Part shown: positions 35,130-48,977 of the stretch, in pieces
Position numbering within the stretch: position 1 is the stretch's first letter
Layout of the letters: each line of letters begins with the position of its first letter
Source of the DNA: Pezicula radicicola
Taxonomy: Eukaryota > Ascomycota > Leotiomycetes > Helotiales > Dermateaceae
Reading direction: 5' to 3'
NCBI GenBank assembly: GCA_003008705.1
Contig: PDUO01000121.1
Span: 4,474-67,716, forward strand
Length of the DNA stretch: 63,243 nucleotides
Made by a program: the position numbers and the translations under genes
Notes under the pieces: model-generated
Told to the model about the DNA's origin: nothing
Seen by the model: only the letters and a program-made list of their open reading frames with translations
The model's database searches: none

Positions 35130-36479
35130 CTCGTAGGAGGGTAGAATACTTCGATATTCTGCTAGGGATCAAACCAGTGGCGAAAAAGATATGAGCGTTA
35201 ACTAATTGGGAGAACAATTGAATGTGCGGATGAAAGCACTTGCAATCCATGCCTGATTAGTTATATATACCTGAAGCAACCTTGAGCCGAGTCTCGGGTG
35301 ATTTCTGGCCCTTCAGTCTGTAATATGTACCAGCGAAAATGGGCTCTAGTATCACTAACAGTTCAGTCCATCATGTACTCCATCTCTCTAGATTTTGATA
35401 ACCGGCCCAGGCGAAACGAAGGCTAAGTGGAGGCTACTGAAAACTGTCGCAATGGCTACTACATGGGTCATATTCATTTTTAATGAATGTACTTGTACTT
35501 CAAAGGATCAACGCCTTGTTGTACCACGTAATTTTGGGCTTCAGTTTTTCCACGAGTTAGCTACTGCAAACCAACTGATAGAGGGCATGGGTTCGTAGGT
35601 CCGACCCTTGGTGGAGCTGGGCCGAGTCAATCTTTTAGCGACGGCGCTGCAGCCCGTGGGTTGGCATGGGTGCTCGTTGCTATCTGTTAGGGCCGAGTCA
35701 GGTTTATCGCACTCTGATAAGCCTGATATAGAACTAACAACATAGCTTGTCCAATCAGCTCTACTTGGTCAATGACTCGCTAAATACCTAAGCGATGTAG
35801 CTGTTGTAGCTCTTGGCTAATAATACCTTCTCGCAACCCAACCATGAATATTTCGAAGCGTTCCAATTTTTATGAACAGGATATTCGATTCATGAATAGG
35901 GTGCTCCTATACTAATTTCCATATGTAAAGCATACAATGCGGAAATTAAACTACATTAAGTCTTAGAATTAATTATACCCTCCCAAATACATACGAGTGA
36001 TTATCAACAAATTAAGGCTTTCCTCTCATTCACTGTGCTACGATATATTTGGGGAAAGAAGCACCTTGGCAATTAATTGTTGTCATAATTGTTGTGGTTT
36101 TTGTAAGGCTGTTTTAAAGTCGTAGCTTATCCTCAAAGTATTCCCCTCAGGCCGAGTCAACTCGTTCGCACATTTTGGAAGGGAAATGCGCGTCTAACCT
36201 TGGCGCTCATCCCCATGGTCCCTACAAACGGCGGTGATCCAGATCGGCTGCTCTCCATTAGCCTTCAGGCCGAGTTGTCTGTAGTCATCCTGCAGTCAAA
36301 AGACATAGATAAGGGCGTACGGTGAATCTGTATCACCTATATCATGCTCTGAACCCAGTCATTCATTGGCACTTTTGTTACTGTTCTGCTATTCTATAGA
36401 GATAGTTCTCATACGGTACTCTAGCCCTACCTACATACGTCCATCGAAGAATAACAGCAAACTCTTACGTCTATTGGCC
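35130..36479. other. Divergent intergenic region, amine oxidase / permease
   Basis: 1.35 kb without a supported gene; the frame at 35395-35598 has no motif. It should hold both promoters. GATA-type motifs are present (for example tgataa at 35715 and agataa at 36307) but at about the number chance predicts. Confidence 0.4.
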
Positions 36480-38398
36480 ATGACAAAATCAGGGGATATA
36501 GATACCAAAGGTGTGGCACTTGTGCCAACCGAATCGTGCAGTAATGGCGAAATGCTCCCATCTCAATTGGAATCTGGGGATCTAAAAAGAGCTCTGTCTC
36601 AGCGCCATTTGGTATGTCTCCCCGCAACCGCAACCTAGCACTCCTCTCAGGGTCGAGTATTTTCAAGATGCTGTAGAAGCGACGGTCTACGATATTGTTG
36701 CATGCTCTTAAACCACCCTATACAAAATACCTCTAGCAACAATAGGCTGACAACAACTAGACTATGATGGCTATTGGCGGCGTCATCGGTCCAGGATATT
36801 TTGTTGGAATGGGAACCGGTTTGTCATCTGCTGGTCCGGTAGGGCTTCTGATATCCTTCATTGTCGTGGGAACTTTGCTTTGGGCTGTAATGCAGTCCCT
36901 CGGAGAACTCGCTGCTTATATTGCTGTATCTGGTAAGTTTAATTGAATCCATATCTCGTTATAAAATTAACATTGGCACATTCAGGCTCGTTTACAAATT
37001 ATACTGCACGCTTTATAGACCCTGCTGTTGCATTTGCTTTGGGCTGGAACTATTGGCTGCTATGGGCCGGGATTTTGATGGCTGAATACAGTAGGATATG
37101 GTCTATTCTTTACTGTGTGCATTATCTTACACAACATAGACAATCTGGGGTTGGTTCTCGGCTTCTGGAAGACTGCCATGCCAAGTTGGGGTTGGGTCTT
37201 GGTCTTTTGGTACGTGAAGTCCTCTGGCTTGTTACCGCACTTAGTGATTGAACAACCCGATATTAAGTTTATCTTCATGGCTTTTACTTTCCTTGGCGTC
37301 TGGGCTTTTGGAGAGGCAGAATTTTGGCTTTCGGCTTTAAAGGTCATCTTTATTCTGGCCTTTTCCCTCTGTGCTATTCTAATCACTAGTGGTGTCATTG
37401 GTGAGCAGAAAATTGGATTCGAAGACTACAAACATCCCGGTCCCTTTGCCAATGGAGTAAGGGGAGTTTTCAAAATCTTCGTCTTTGCAGCTCTACAGTA
37501 TAGCGGAACTGAGATGGTTGGGCTTACAGCTGGAGAGTCCGCTAACCCATCCCACGACGTTCCCAAAGCTATCAAAACGATATTTTGGCGAATTATTGTT
37601 ATCTTTGTTGGGGGTATATTCTTCATCAATCTTTGCGTTCCCTACAATGACCCTCATCTTCTGTCAGCTACTTCGAAGACTGCCAGATCGCCTTTCGTGT
37701 TGGCTTTCACCCGAGTTGGGGTTAATGCCGGCGCTCATATCATTAACGCTGTTATCCTTATTACGATCTTCTCTGCTATCAACGGCGGCCTTTATGTTGG
37801 CTCGCGTACATTGTTCGGACTCGCCGAACTCGGCCAGGCGCCAAGGATTTTCAAATGGACGAGTAAAGGGAGTGTTCCAGTGCCAGCATTGATTGCTACG
37901 AATTTTTGTGGATTTCTATCATTGTTGAACCTATCATCTAATGCGGGGAGCATCTACACATGGATTGTCTCTATTACTGGGGTCTCGACATTTATCACAT
38001 GTTAGTACTCTTCTCTGAAATCACCAGAGAGGTCTCATTTTTACGGATATCTAATGTTATTGAATATAGGGGGCTGTATTTGCCTGTGTCATATTCGTTT
38101 TCGGCGAGCAATGACAGCACAAGGGGTTCCGCTGTCTGTACTTCCTTTCAAGGCCGCCTTCTGGCCATACGGCGCATATTACGGTTTCGGACTCTCCGTC
38201 TTCTTCATATTTTTCCAGGGATGGACCGCTTTTGCGCCATGGGATGTCACAGACTTCATTATGAACTATATCATGATTCCTGTATTTGTACTGCTAGTTG
38301 TGGGATGGAAGTATTCGCACGGAACAAAATGGGCCAGAAGTGCAACTGCTGACCTTATAACGGGCGCAAAAACTGGAAATACAGTCCTTGTAGAATAG
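36480..38398 (+). CDS. Amino acid permease (YAT/AAP family), 6 exons, 514 aa
   Basis: Exons 36480-36611, 36761-36932, 36986-37090, 37140-37213, 37268-38000 and 38070-38398 (1545 nt). Introns are 149, 53, 49, 54 and 69 bp. The 54-bp one is open and in frame; removing it restores the usual FW..F..LGVWAFGEAEFW helix. The protein has about twelve hydrophobic spans and the yeast amino-acid-transporter signatures: QRHLTMMAIGGVIGPGYFVG, MQSLGELAAYIAVSGSF, LGWNYWLLWAG and GTEMVGLTAGESANP. Transported amino acid not predictable. The start at 36480 gives a normal ~45-residue cytosolic tail. It is convergent with the Myb gene and divergent from the amine oxidase. Confidence 0.9.
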
Positions 38399-38481
38399 AT
38401 GTGTTGTCAGAGAGGACAGAGCGTAAATCATAACTAAATCAAAAGGATGGCTTTTTAGTGTGGGCTTTATTGCCTAATTTT

Positions 38482-38640
38482 AGGTGTTGTGGAGCTGAAG
38501 TTAACGCACAAGACAAGGACAAGTGGACGGCAGTACGCTGGGCGGAGCAAAATGGCCATAAGTCAGTCGTTGAGTTGCTGATTAACCACAATGCGTCACT
38601 TGAAACTCTGGATAGTGACGAATGGACCCTTGCGCGTTAA
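38482..38640 (+). pseudogene. Orphan ankyrin-repeat fragment
   Basis: About 50 residues containing one clean ankyrin repeat, DKDKWTAVRWAEQNGHKSVV, then ELLINHNASLETLD and a stop. No start, no neighbouring repeats. It starts 84 bp after the permease stop. Likely the 3' tail of a lost ankyrin gene. Confidence 0.5.
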
Positions 38641-38775
38641 GGATGTATTTTCTGTTTTTATGAGTAATGAGGATCACATAACTCAGGACTTACATGACAC
38701 TCTCAAGTCATATTATAAAGTCGCTCGAAAGAGGAGTTTTGTAAGATGCTATTTAATATCAATACATGTTTTGGA

Positions 38776-40260
38776 TCATTGACTATAATCTTGCGTATGA
38801 TATATATGATGGTGATAATGGTGATGTACTACATCATGTTTGATAGTTACCTGGCGCGGTGGCCAGCAGCCAAATATTGCTGTGGAAAGACTTCGTTTGT
38901 TGGAAACGGGAGAAGGCATATCCACACCAGAAGGAATGCTAATGTCGGAAAATCCGATGTCGAAGTTGGAGGGCCAAGATTCCAAACTCCCAGATGTGTC
39001 GCCTGGTAGAATTTGCATAGAATTTGCCGTTTGATCGAGACCTGATTGCTCCCATGGAGACCAGTTGGTCTGGTTTGTATATGGTTCATCACCCGATTGT
39101 GTTGAATGTGGCAGGTCGAGTGTCGGTGCGATGAATTGCGTTGTGGTTGATTGCGTCGTAGTTGTATTGTTAGTGGAATACACGTTGCTGGTGGAATTAG
39201 AAAGCGAGGCGTCTGTAATGGAGTCTTGAAGTTCACTCTGCATCAGTGCTAAACCGTAATTTGCATCGGAAGCAACTACTGCATCGACCTCGAGCTGTGT
39301 CTGGTAAGGAGCAGAATATCCTGTATAGTTGAAGTGGCCCGAAATGTGGTTTTGACGTTCAATTGGAGGGCGTAACAATAAAGTCTGCTGTGCTCTACTT
39401 GGATAAGTTGCTTTTTTACAAGTTACTCCTTCATGCACATGATGGGGTAGCCTCAAGTTGGGGGCACCGCATGATGATGAATATAGCGGTTGATGACCGA
39501 ATCCCGTTACACTGGACGAAAACTCGTCGACCAAAGCTACTTCTGAGCTCTCTTCTCCAGCATCGGTTGAGGCGGTCAACATCTGTTGAAGTGATGTAAA
39601 GTGATGCCTTTGAGCAGGGGATATACTTGGAATCGTGGCTGCTTCTTCGGCCTGTGCTTTCTTGTTAAGCCTGCGCCATCGATTGCGGCAGGTCAGAGCT
39701 GGCCGCCCATTCATTTTAGTCGCTATGGCAGTCCATGATGAACCCAGAGTAGCGACGAGCCTTGAGAGTTGCGCGTCCTCTTCAGAGGACCAGTCTCGCA
39801 AACGGTCTTTTGCGAGAGGATCTAGGATCTCACAGTATCGCTTAGAGCATTGGTCATCTTTCCTGCCGGGAATGTTAAGGGCTATCAAGTGTCAATTATG
39901 AGATGCCACCACGACGGAGGTCCCGAGCCGAGCCTGACATACCTATCTCTTTCCACGCTGGACCTAGCTTGTTGTAATACTGTAGCAACATTCTATCCTC
40001 ATCTTCTGTCCACCTGCCTTTCCTGACTGATGGATCAAGTGAATGAAACCATCTTTTGCGGCAATCCTATGTTACGGTCAGGACAACACGAATCGACGTG
40101 TACAACAGTAATTAGTCATCACCTTCTTAGTCCGACCTGGTATACAACTAGATATTTCTCCCCATTTACCCTGCGGTCCTCGCTTGTCCCCGTATTGGGC
40201 AACAAGCCTTTTCAATGTGGCATCCTCCGATTGCGTCCACTGACGGCGGGTCATGATCAT
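38776..40260 (-). CDS. Three-repeat Myb-like DNA-binding protein, 3 exons, 455 aa
   Basis: Exons 40260-40123, 40066-39943 and 39881-38776 join in frame (1368 nt) across introns of 56 and 61 bp. Three tandem Myb/SANT repeats fill the first ~160 residues: RRQWTQSEDATLKRLVAQYG, GRWTEDEDRMLLQYYNKLG with IALNIPGRKDDQCSKRY, and RDWSSEEDAQLSRLVATLG with NGRPALTCRNRWRRL. The regularly spaced tryptophans are present. The remaining ~290 residues are Ser/Thr/Gln-rich and low complexity, as in transcription factors, and end with a His-rich stretch (HHHYHHHIYH). Presumed nuclear. Target genes unknown; nearness to amine oxidase and permease is not evidence of control. Confidence 0.85.
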
Positions 40261-42992
<2,732 letters not shown>

Positions 42993-43562
42993 AATTTAGA
43001 CTAAAAGAATGAAGTTTACTGAGAGGGAAGAGTAAAGCGTTCAATCAGCCACACTTGCACCTTGAACCTTGCACTGCTATGTAATTCGTAATTTGTTCTG
43101 ATAAACAACAAGACAAATCCCACGTATTAAAATACATACACACATCTCATCAATCGGAACCACTATTGGGGGTAATTATTTCTAGGGGTTTCTATACGAA
43201 CATCTCTTAGTATTCACCTCGACGGAGAACCAGATTATAAGGCCATCTTAAATACGATTCGACTGTACCAGTCCCGGTACTGTACTAGCAATTAACCTAG
43301 ATACCACAATCTAATACTACTTGAACTAATTGTATAAAGGCGGCTGAAAGAAGAAAGAAAAAAGCTACCTTTTAAGTTGCTAAATATATTCTGATTCAAT
43401 TGATTGATTGCCAGCGTCCCGCTTCATAATATCCTCACAGTAGAATCCAGTCGTCGTGTAACCAACCACATATCTTATACTTGAAATGACTCTCGGATGG
43501 ATTTCACAACATTCAAACAATTATTTTCGCATTCTCATCTCAAACTTGAAAGCTAGCATTGA
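42993..43562. other. Convergent 3' region, no gene seen
   Basis: Lies between the 3' ends of the decarboxylase and dioxygenase genes. Ordinary to AT-leaning composition. No feature supported. Confidence 0.5.
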
Positions 43563-44649
43563 CTAAGAAGATATAGGACTAAGCTGTATGTCATAAACAA
43601 GTTCAAGTTTCGCATGAGGATTTCCCTCCAGAGGCGTAAAGTCGACAAGCAGCGAATCCTTTACTGCGAAGACTGAATCGTCTTCAAGGTACTTACTGTT
43701 CCGATCAAAAATTTGCGTCGTTAACGGTTTGAACTTCTCATTCCCAGCCTATATAAGCCACCAAAGTCAGCAAACTCTACAGCAAGCTTCTCGTCCCAGA
43801 GACAGGGGAATGTACAATTATGTGAATATGAGCTGGTCTGAAAGGATGCCGATCCAACAGTTTCAAGAGCTTTCCAGCAGGTCCTACGTGTATTAGTTCT
43901 ATGTTTCTAATTTAAAATATGGATTCGGACAACTCACCATCGTCGGGCACTGGGTACGGCGTCGGCACCAAGCAATAAAACCCATAGTAGCCCTTCTCGT
44001 CGGTCTTCCACCTCCCTCTCAAGTTACAATCGTTTTGGTCCGGATCTTGCTGCTCATAAAGACCGTTGGTGGAAGCTTGCCAAGCATCGATCCAACAATT
44101 GGGGATCGGCTCTTGAGTCTCAAGATTATACACGTGGCCGTGCATGTACGTGACTTGGCCGTCTTCTGGGAGGTTGTCGACCATGCTCGCCTCGTTTTCC
44201 CGTAATGGCGCATCGGTGCGGAAGAATGGACCCAAAATGGCACTCGCTGTTGCTTCATGGCTTGACCCCGCAACTCCTTTATAGGTGATTTCGTCTACTA
44301 GCCTAGGAAAGTGTGTGTGTTAGAAGCCTCACAACACTGAGACACTGGGACTAGGCTCGGCGAACTCACGATTCCAATCCGATCACATCACATACAAGCT
44401 GCCCCTCATTCCGCTTGTCATCACTCATCTGGCCTGCCCAATTCATCAATTGAACTCCCGCCATCCATTCGTCAACGGTCAGGTCTACCTCCCTGGCAAA
44501 ATCATGAGTGTGTTTTATCAAACTCGTCATGACCTGCCGAAACCGAGGGTTGCGTTGGGTCCAGTGGCATTGATGACCCTCTGCGTGAAATTCGGGTCAT
44601 ACTTATTCTGGTCGCCATTGGCTTTGAAGTTGCTGGCGTGTGCAGACAT
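43563..44649 (-). pseudogene. Intradiol ring-cleavage (catechol-type) dioxygenase with one-base frameshift
   Basis: Exons 44649-44370, 44302-43938, 43883-43816 and 43748-43563 total 899 nt, one short of 900. Frame is lost in exon 1 at a CCC run (44547-44549): the sequence reads INATGPNAT, then resumes one frame over as RFRQVMTSLIKHTHDF. The rest is a complete catechol/hydroxyquinol 1,2-dioxygenase: ILGPFFRTDAPL, VYNLETQEPIPNCWIDAWQA, GYYGFYCLVPTPYPVPDDG, DRHPFRPAHIHI, TQIFDRNSKYL and DSLLVDF. The Tyr/Tyr/His/His non-haem Fe(III) ligands are in place. A start at the internal ATG 44530 would give a protein lacking ~40 N-terminal residues, so residual function cannot be excluded. A sequencing or assembly error in the C run is the other alternative. 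Confidence 0.82.
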
Positions 44650-45190
44650 GTTGCTTGACTGTGAAAGCGTAGTCGTGATGTAATCAAATCAATGTTGTTT
44701 GTCACGAGTGAAGACAACTTGATTGTGAATCCACACAAGACCAGTGGACTATATTGCGATAGTTTACTTCCAAAGGAGCAAGAATACTACTCCGTTGATC
44801 GTCCAGCGGGGATGCCCGTTCGCCGTACCCACTCCCCGCGGCCCCTAGTCTACCGCCTCTCGCCCTCTATGGCGGCGGAATATCATCTGCAACCACTATT
44901 GCGACCTGGAGGGGGCAGAATCGTATGTGGTTGTTCTAGTGTGTAATTTCGGACCCACTATCCTAGATGGTTGAGATCTGGAGTTGATTAGCATGTTGGA
45001 TGCAATGACACGAATCTATGTTCTGTATCTACTACATTGACCTTAGGCCGATTTCGAAACACATTATCGTCTTCATTTCTTGACGCACAGTGTTATTCAT
45101 TCTCATATCACGTAGAAAACGATTGGATTTCAATGACGGTGCAGAATCACTCCTCTAGAGGAGGCCCAGTGGAGTTTTGAATAGCTGTGT
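44650..45190. other. Intergenic between dioxygenase and CoA-transferase relic
   Basis: No supported gene; a promoter region for both neighbours is expected. Confidence 0.4.
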
Positions 45191-45943
45191 AGTTTCGGGA
45201 ACGAGCTTGGACTACCAGAGACTATTCAAGAGATTCGGGAAAATGTTGCCTTCACTGCGAAAACCGATGGTCCATACCTCCCGATTCCTTCCAAAGAAAT
45301 AGAGGAAGCTGCAGCTTTTAGGGTTGTTGAGGGTACTGTGTCAAGTCCGACCTTGAGACTAGACAATGAAAGAAAATCGACCGAAAGGATCATATAAATT
45401 TAGAAAAGACCACGGCATTCCTTTTCCAGGCACATATGGCTACCGTTGGTCCTTATGGGAAGCTTGATAAAGGCGTTTACGAGTTGTAACCATTTTGAAC
45501 TGTGGTCGCGTAGAGTGCTCATTAAGTAGCAGATACAGACCTTAATGATCACAACGCCATTGTTCAGACCAGCGAGCCAGCTGTTCAGAAGTACACGGTC
45601 GAAGAACTAGAGGAGATGAATGCTCGATATTACCAGGCGGGCATCACGACGTCCAAATACGAGGACTTCTTACTGACTGAAAATGTATAAAAATTCTTTC
45701 TAAAATTCTTTGGATCCATACTTCCTCGCCCTAAGGCACAGTCATAGTGTAGAGAAAATCTCTGGCACTGCGCTGCTCGCGATGAAGAAGCGCTTCCCAG
45801 GGCTTTTCAATAGGCAAGAGTACTGTGAGACATGGTTTTCAGATGCTTATCAGTTAGATGTAGTAGTGGTGAAACCAGCAGTGCAGATGGATGGATTAGA
45901 GTTGGGATTCGATAGAGGTAGTTGGCCAAATGGCACAAATTAG
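45191..45943 (+). pseudogene. CaiB/BaiF-family CoA-transferase-like gene, internally deleted remnant
   Basis: Three blocks on one strand resemble the two ends of a fungal family III CoA-transferase-like protein. The N-terminal part reads NELGLPETIQEI, TDGPYLPIPSKEIEEAAAF, then (another frame) FLFQAHMATVGPYGKLDKG, then DLNDHNAIV, EEMNARYYQAGITTSKYEDF. After LLTEN the sequence jumps to LLAMKKRFPGLFNRQEYCE and PAVQMDGLELGFDRGSWPNG, which looks like the C-terminal end. The catalytic core (several hundred residues expected) is missing, and frames shift between the blocks. The family transfers CoA between acids. Assignment is from remembered end motifs only, hence moderate confidence. Confidence 0.5.
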
Positions 45944-46135
45944 CCTACTTTTTATATCGGAAAGGATAGAGACCAATGCAAGGAATAGACTTTATAGTTA
46001 TTGCTTTTGTGGGTATAAACGATCGATTGATTTTGAACGAAATAGGGAGTGACTACTTGAGGCTATATACAACTCTCAGAGCACAAGAAATAGAAGTACA
46101 ATAGGGATGGAGTAGGCCTACCATCTATCATTCTT

Positions 46136-46366
46136 CTATGATCTACCGGTAATTTTAGAATGTGGCCATGATGGTCGAGATATATCTACTAAGTCATCCC
46201 TAACTGCTGTAGATACCTTATCCATTGGGATAAGTCCGCCAATATTTAGGGGTCCCGGATTAATATTTAGGCACATATCAGGTACTTGGTACCCACCAAT
46301 TCCACCACCAACAATGGCCACGTCAAACAACTTTCGAGGTGTTGCACAGTTCATGAATGTTGCCAT
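46136..46366 (-). pseudogene. 5' fragment of an FAD-dependent monooxygenase
   Basis: MATFMNCATPRKLFDVAIVGGGIGG contains the dinucleotide-binding G-x-G-x-x-G start of aromatic-ring FAD monooxygenases (salicylate-hydroxylase-like). After the motif the sequence does not continue as a monooxygenase and stops at 46136. Only the first exon appears to remain. Confidence 0.5.
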
Positions 46367-46958
46367 GTTAAATTGCGTAAATAATCCAGGCTGAGCAAAG
46401 GGCTGATATTCATATGTAAGGTGCAATTACTTACGAAACTTACCTAGTTTACGGTACTGATTGCTGGTCTAGGTCCCGTAGTCCCGTCTTCTTAGCATAA
46501 AATCTGCACCATCTCCAAACGACTCGTGACTCCGCAACATTGGTTGGCGGTCGGCTGTGGAGTTGTGTGCTCCGGGCTTTATTGGTGAAATCCCGCCGCA
46601 CAGTATATTATAGCATCCCGACATGCCGCACCGACTTCCGTGGAGGCCATTCATAATACTAACAGATCGACCGAGCGGCATGATGGGCAGGCTTTTTAGT
46701 CAATCATATCCGGCGATGGTCCCTAGTCGTACGAGAATTGCAATCATCTGTTTTTCTAACCCGGGCCACGGAGAGCAAAGAGGAAGGAGGCCGTCTACTG
46801 TAGCTCCATTCACTCATAGTCCCGGCGCAGTAGAAAAGGACCACCAGCGTGCATGCAGTCTCCGTAATCCTACCCATCAACGAACCGTGGCTTAACCTCA
46901 CGCCCACCATAGAAAGCATTTCAGCTCTAAGTAATACAAGCTTTCCGTTGTGGCAAAA
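46367..46958. other. Intergenic, no gene seen
   Basis: Frames at 46469-46681 and 46623-46919 overlap on opposite strands and have no motif. May hold the promoter of the AtaL-like gene. Confidence 0.4.
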
Positions 46959-47599
46959 ATGGTTCTAGTTAGAACAGCTCGGACTCTCCCGGTCAACCCT
47001 CCTGGTGCGTCATTCATCCTCAAGCGCGAGCAGTTTTGGGCAGCACTTCAGCGCAAGATCCGATATGCAACAGAGTTCGTTCCACTAATGAAGGAGTGCA
47101 AAGTTGTGTGGGACAAGGGTGATGTGGTGCTACGCGAAGCCTTTTTGGTTGCGGAGGATGGTACGGAAAGGATGATGAGAGAGGAAATTACTTCCTACCA
47201 AGATCACTGTGTACGTAAGAGCGAAAATTGGAGATGTTTGGTGCTCCAAGCAATACACTCTCCAGTGACCAGTACAAACGCTGACCCTTGTGCAGATTAT
47301 CTTCCGCCAGGAAGAAGGCTCCGTGGCCACAAATCTAGTCTCCTATGGTCTGACCCAAGGCGACGAGAGCCTCCATCTCATGTAAATTTTTGAATGGAAC
47401 TATCCAGATATCCAAATTAACACCACAGGATATGCAGATCTCCAAAGCAGAACGAATCGGGTAAGTCCTATTTAAGCTTGTTTAAAAGAAGCGACGGGAA
47501 AGCTGGTGGTGACTAACATTCTTATAGATGGCCTTTGTTGCGGTGGAGAAGTCGATCGAAGTTGCGAGATTGATGGTTGAGAAGGGCCAAATCAAATAG
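46959..47599 (+). pseudogene. AtaL-like (DUF1857) protein with premature stop, 3 exons
   Basis: Exons 46959-47210, 47296-47460 and 47528-47599 join in frame (489 nt, ~162 aa). The sequence follows the DUF1857/AtaL-like pattern: LPVNPPGASFILKREQFWAAL, FVPLMKECKV, FRQEEGSVATNLVSYG, IFEWNYPDI, AVEKSIEVARLMVEKG. A TAA at 47383 follows HLM where Tyr (M-Y-I-F-E-W) is expected, removing the last ~50 residues. TAC/TAT to TAA is a transversion, so this is not a RIP-type change. The family has a START/Bet v1-like fold and one member is encoded in the acetylaranotin cluster; its role is not settled. A truncated product is possible. Confidence 0.7.
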
Positions 47600-48977
47600 A
47601 GACCGCATTTCATAGAATTGGATTGGCAGATTTCAAAGTTGAGCCAGCTAGAAGCGAAGGGGAGAGTGTCGCGGAACCAGTCTCAGCTAAGTACCTAGGT
47701 AGTAAAGTACAAGAGCAAATAGCCTCATCTTTCAACCATATCATCAAATCAAGATCAACATCACTCTACAAATATTTCCTTTCGATAGCTATAGGCTGTC
47801 GGATAAGACTACTGCCCAATCTTTACCTATTACTTGCTATTTTACCAACGAGGGACCAGCCTACTTCATATTACGGCTCCCCAAATACGAAGTAAGACGA
47901 TGCTTAAAAGACCTCAAGAATAAGGTAGATTTGGTACGTGAACATGAGTCTGTCGTGCAGCCTAATTTACACCAAAAGTCATGTAGAACACTTCAAAAGT
48001 TAACAGTAAATAAGAGACACTTTGGTTAGTTCTTATGTTAGTAATGTTCATTCGATATTTAACTATAGTTTTATAATTTAATGTTCAAATAATAGGCCAC
48101 TAGGTTTAATTAATAGCGCTTGAAAGAAAGAAGGGTACTATTCTTAATCTATTAGATATACATCTATATTTAGTTAAAACTTTACTATCTTTTAATGTTT
48201 TCTATTTTCTATAATATAATTCTTAGTGAATTTAGTCTATTACAGGTTATTAAATCAAAATACCGTGCTTATGTGACCTCTCTTTGTATAATTAAAATGT
48301 TTTATAGAAAAGTTTATAAAATTATAGCTTAAGTTTTCTTTCTATGTAAATAGATACCTTAATAGCATTTTAGTGTAAATTCGGGTACACGGCAGACTTA
48401 TGCCCACCCACTCTACTTGGCTGACAAGATCATAGATGGGTCCCTCGGTGTTGTCGTAGGTATGTACAGGACTGTAGTAAGATGTGTGGCGCGGCAGCTG
48501 GAGATCCGCGCTTCCGCCACGCCCACTTCCGACACTACCAGCGGCACCGACAACAAACTGCTTCTTTCCAAGAACCGCCGGCCTCCAAACCAGAAGACGG
48601 CCTCTAACGAAAGACGGCCTCAGACGCCGGATGATCATAGCTACTTTTCGAAATCGTACTTGTGATCTTGTAATTGAATTGATATCATAAAGATATTATA
48701 AAACTATTATCAAAAACTATTATTTTGCTAATATTTCTATTTTTTAAAGCATTGGCTCTTTGAACTGAAGTAGAGGTTCTTGAGAAGCTGGTGGGCTGGT
48801 GGACTAGTTTCTATTTAATAATATCTGCCGCAGTGTCTCCATAAACCCCGGGTCCCCAGATCCCCAGGCCGTGGGGTGCAGTAGCGGAAGTAGCGAGAGT
48901 AGTTCCAGTTCCCCAACATCAAGTGCGGTTCGTGCATGTCAGATCTTTGCATCGTCAAAGACTGAGGGGCATCTAGA
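47600..48977. other. Intergenic; AT-rich 47990-48360
   Basis: 47990-48360 is an AT-rich, stop-dense island. Frames at 47623-47895 and 48342-48690 have no domain. The final part should be the promoter of the Zn2Cys6 gene. Confidence 0.45.

Noticed and set aside
35130..36479. GATA-factor (HGATAR) sites between amine oxidase and permease
   Set aside because: Several are present, but the count is close to the chance expectation for a 1.35-kb region on two strands.
46469..46919. Open frames on both strands upstream of the AtaL-like gene
   Set aside because: Overlapping, no motif, and no continuity with the FAD monooxygenase fragment.
48342..48690. Open frames on both strands before the Zn2Cys6 gene
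   Set aside because: GC-richer patch gives frames by chance; no recognisable protein pattern.
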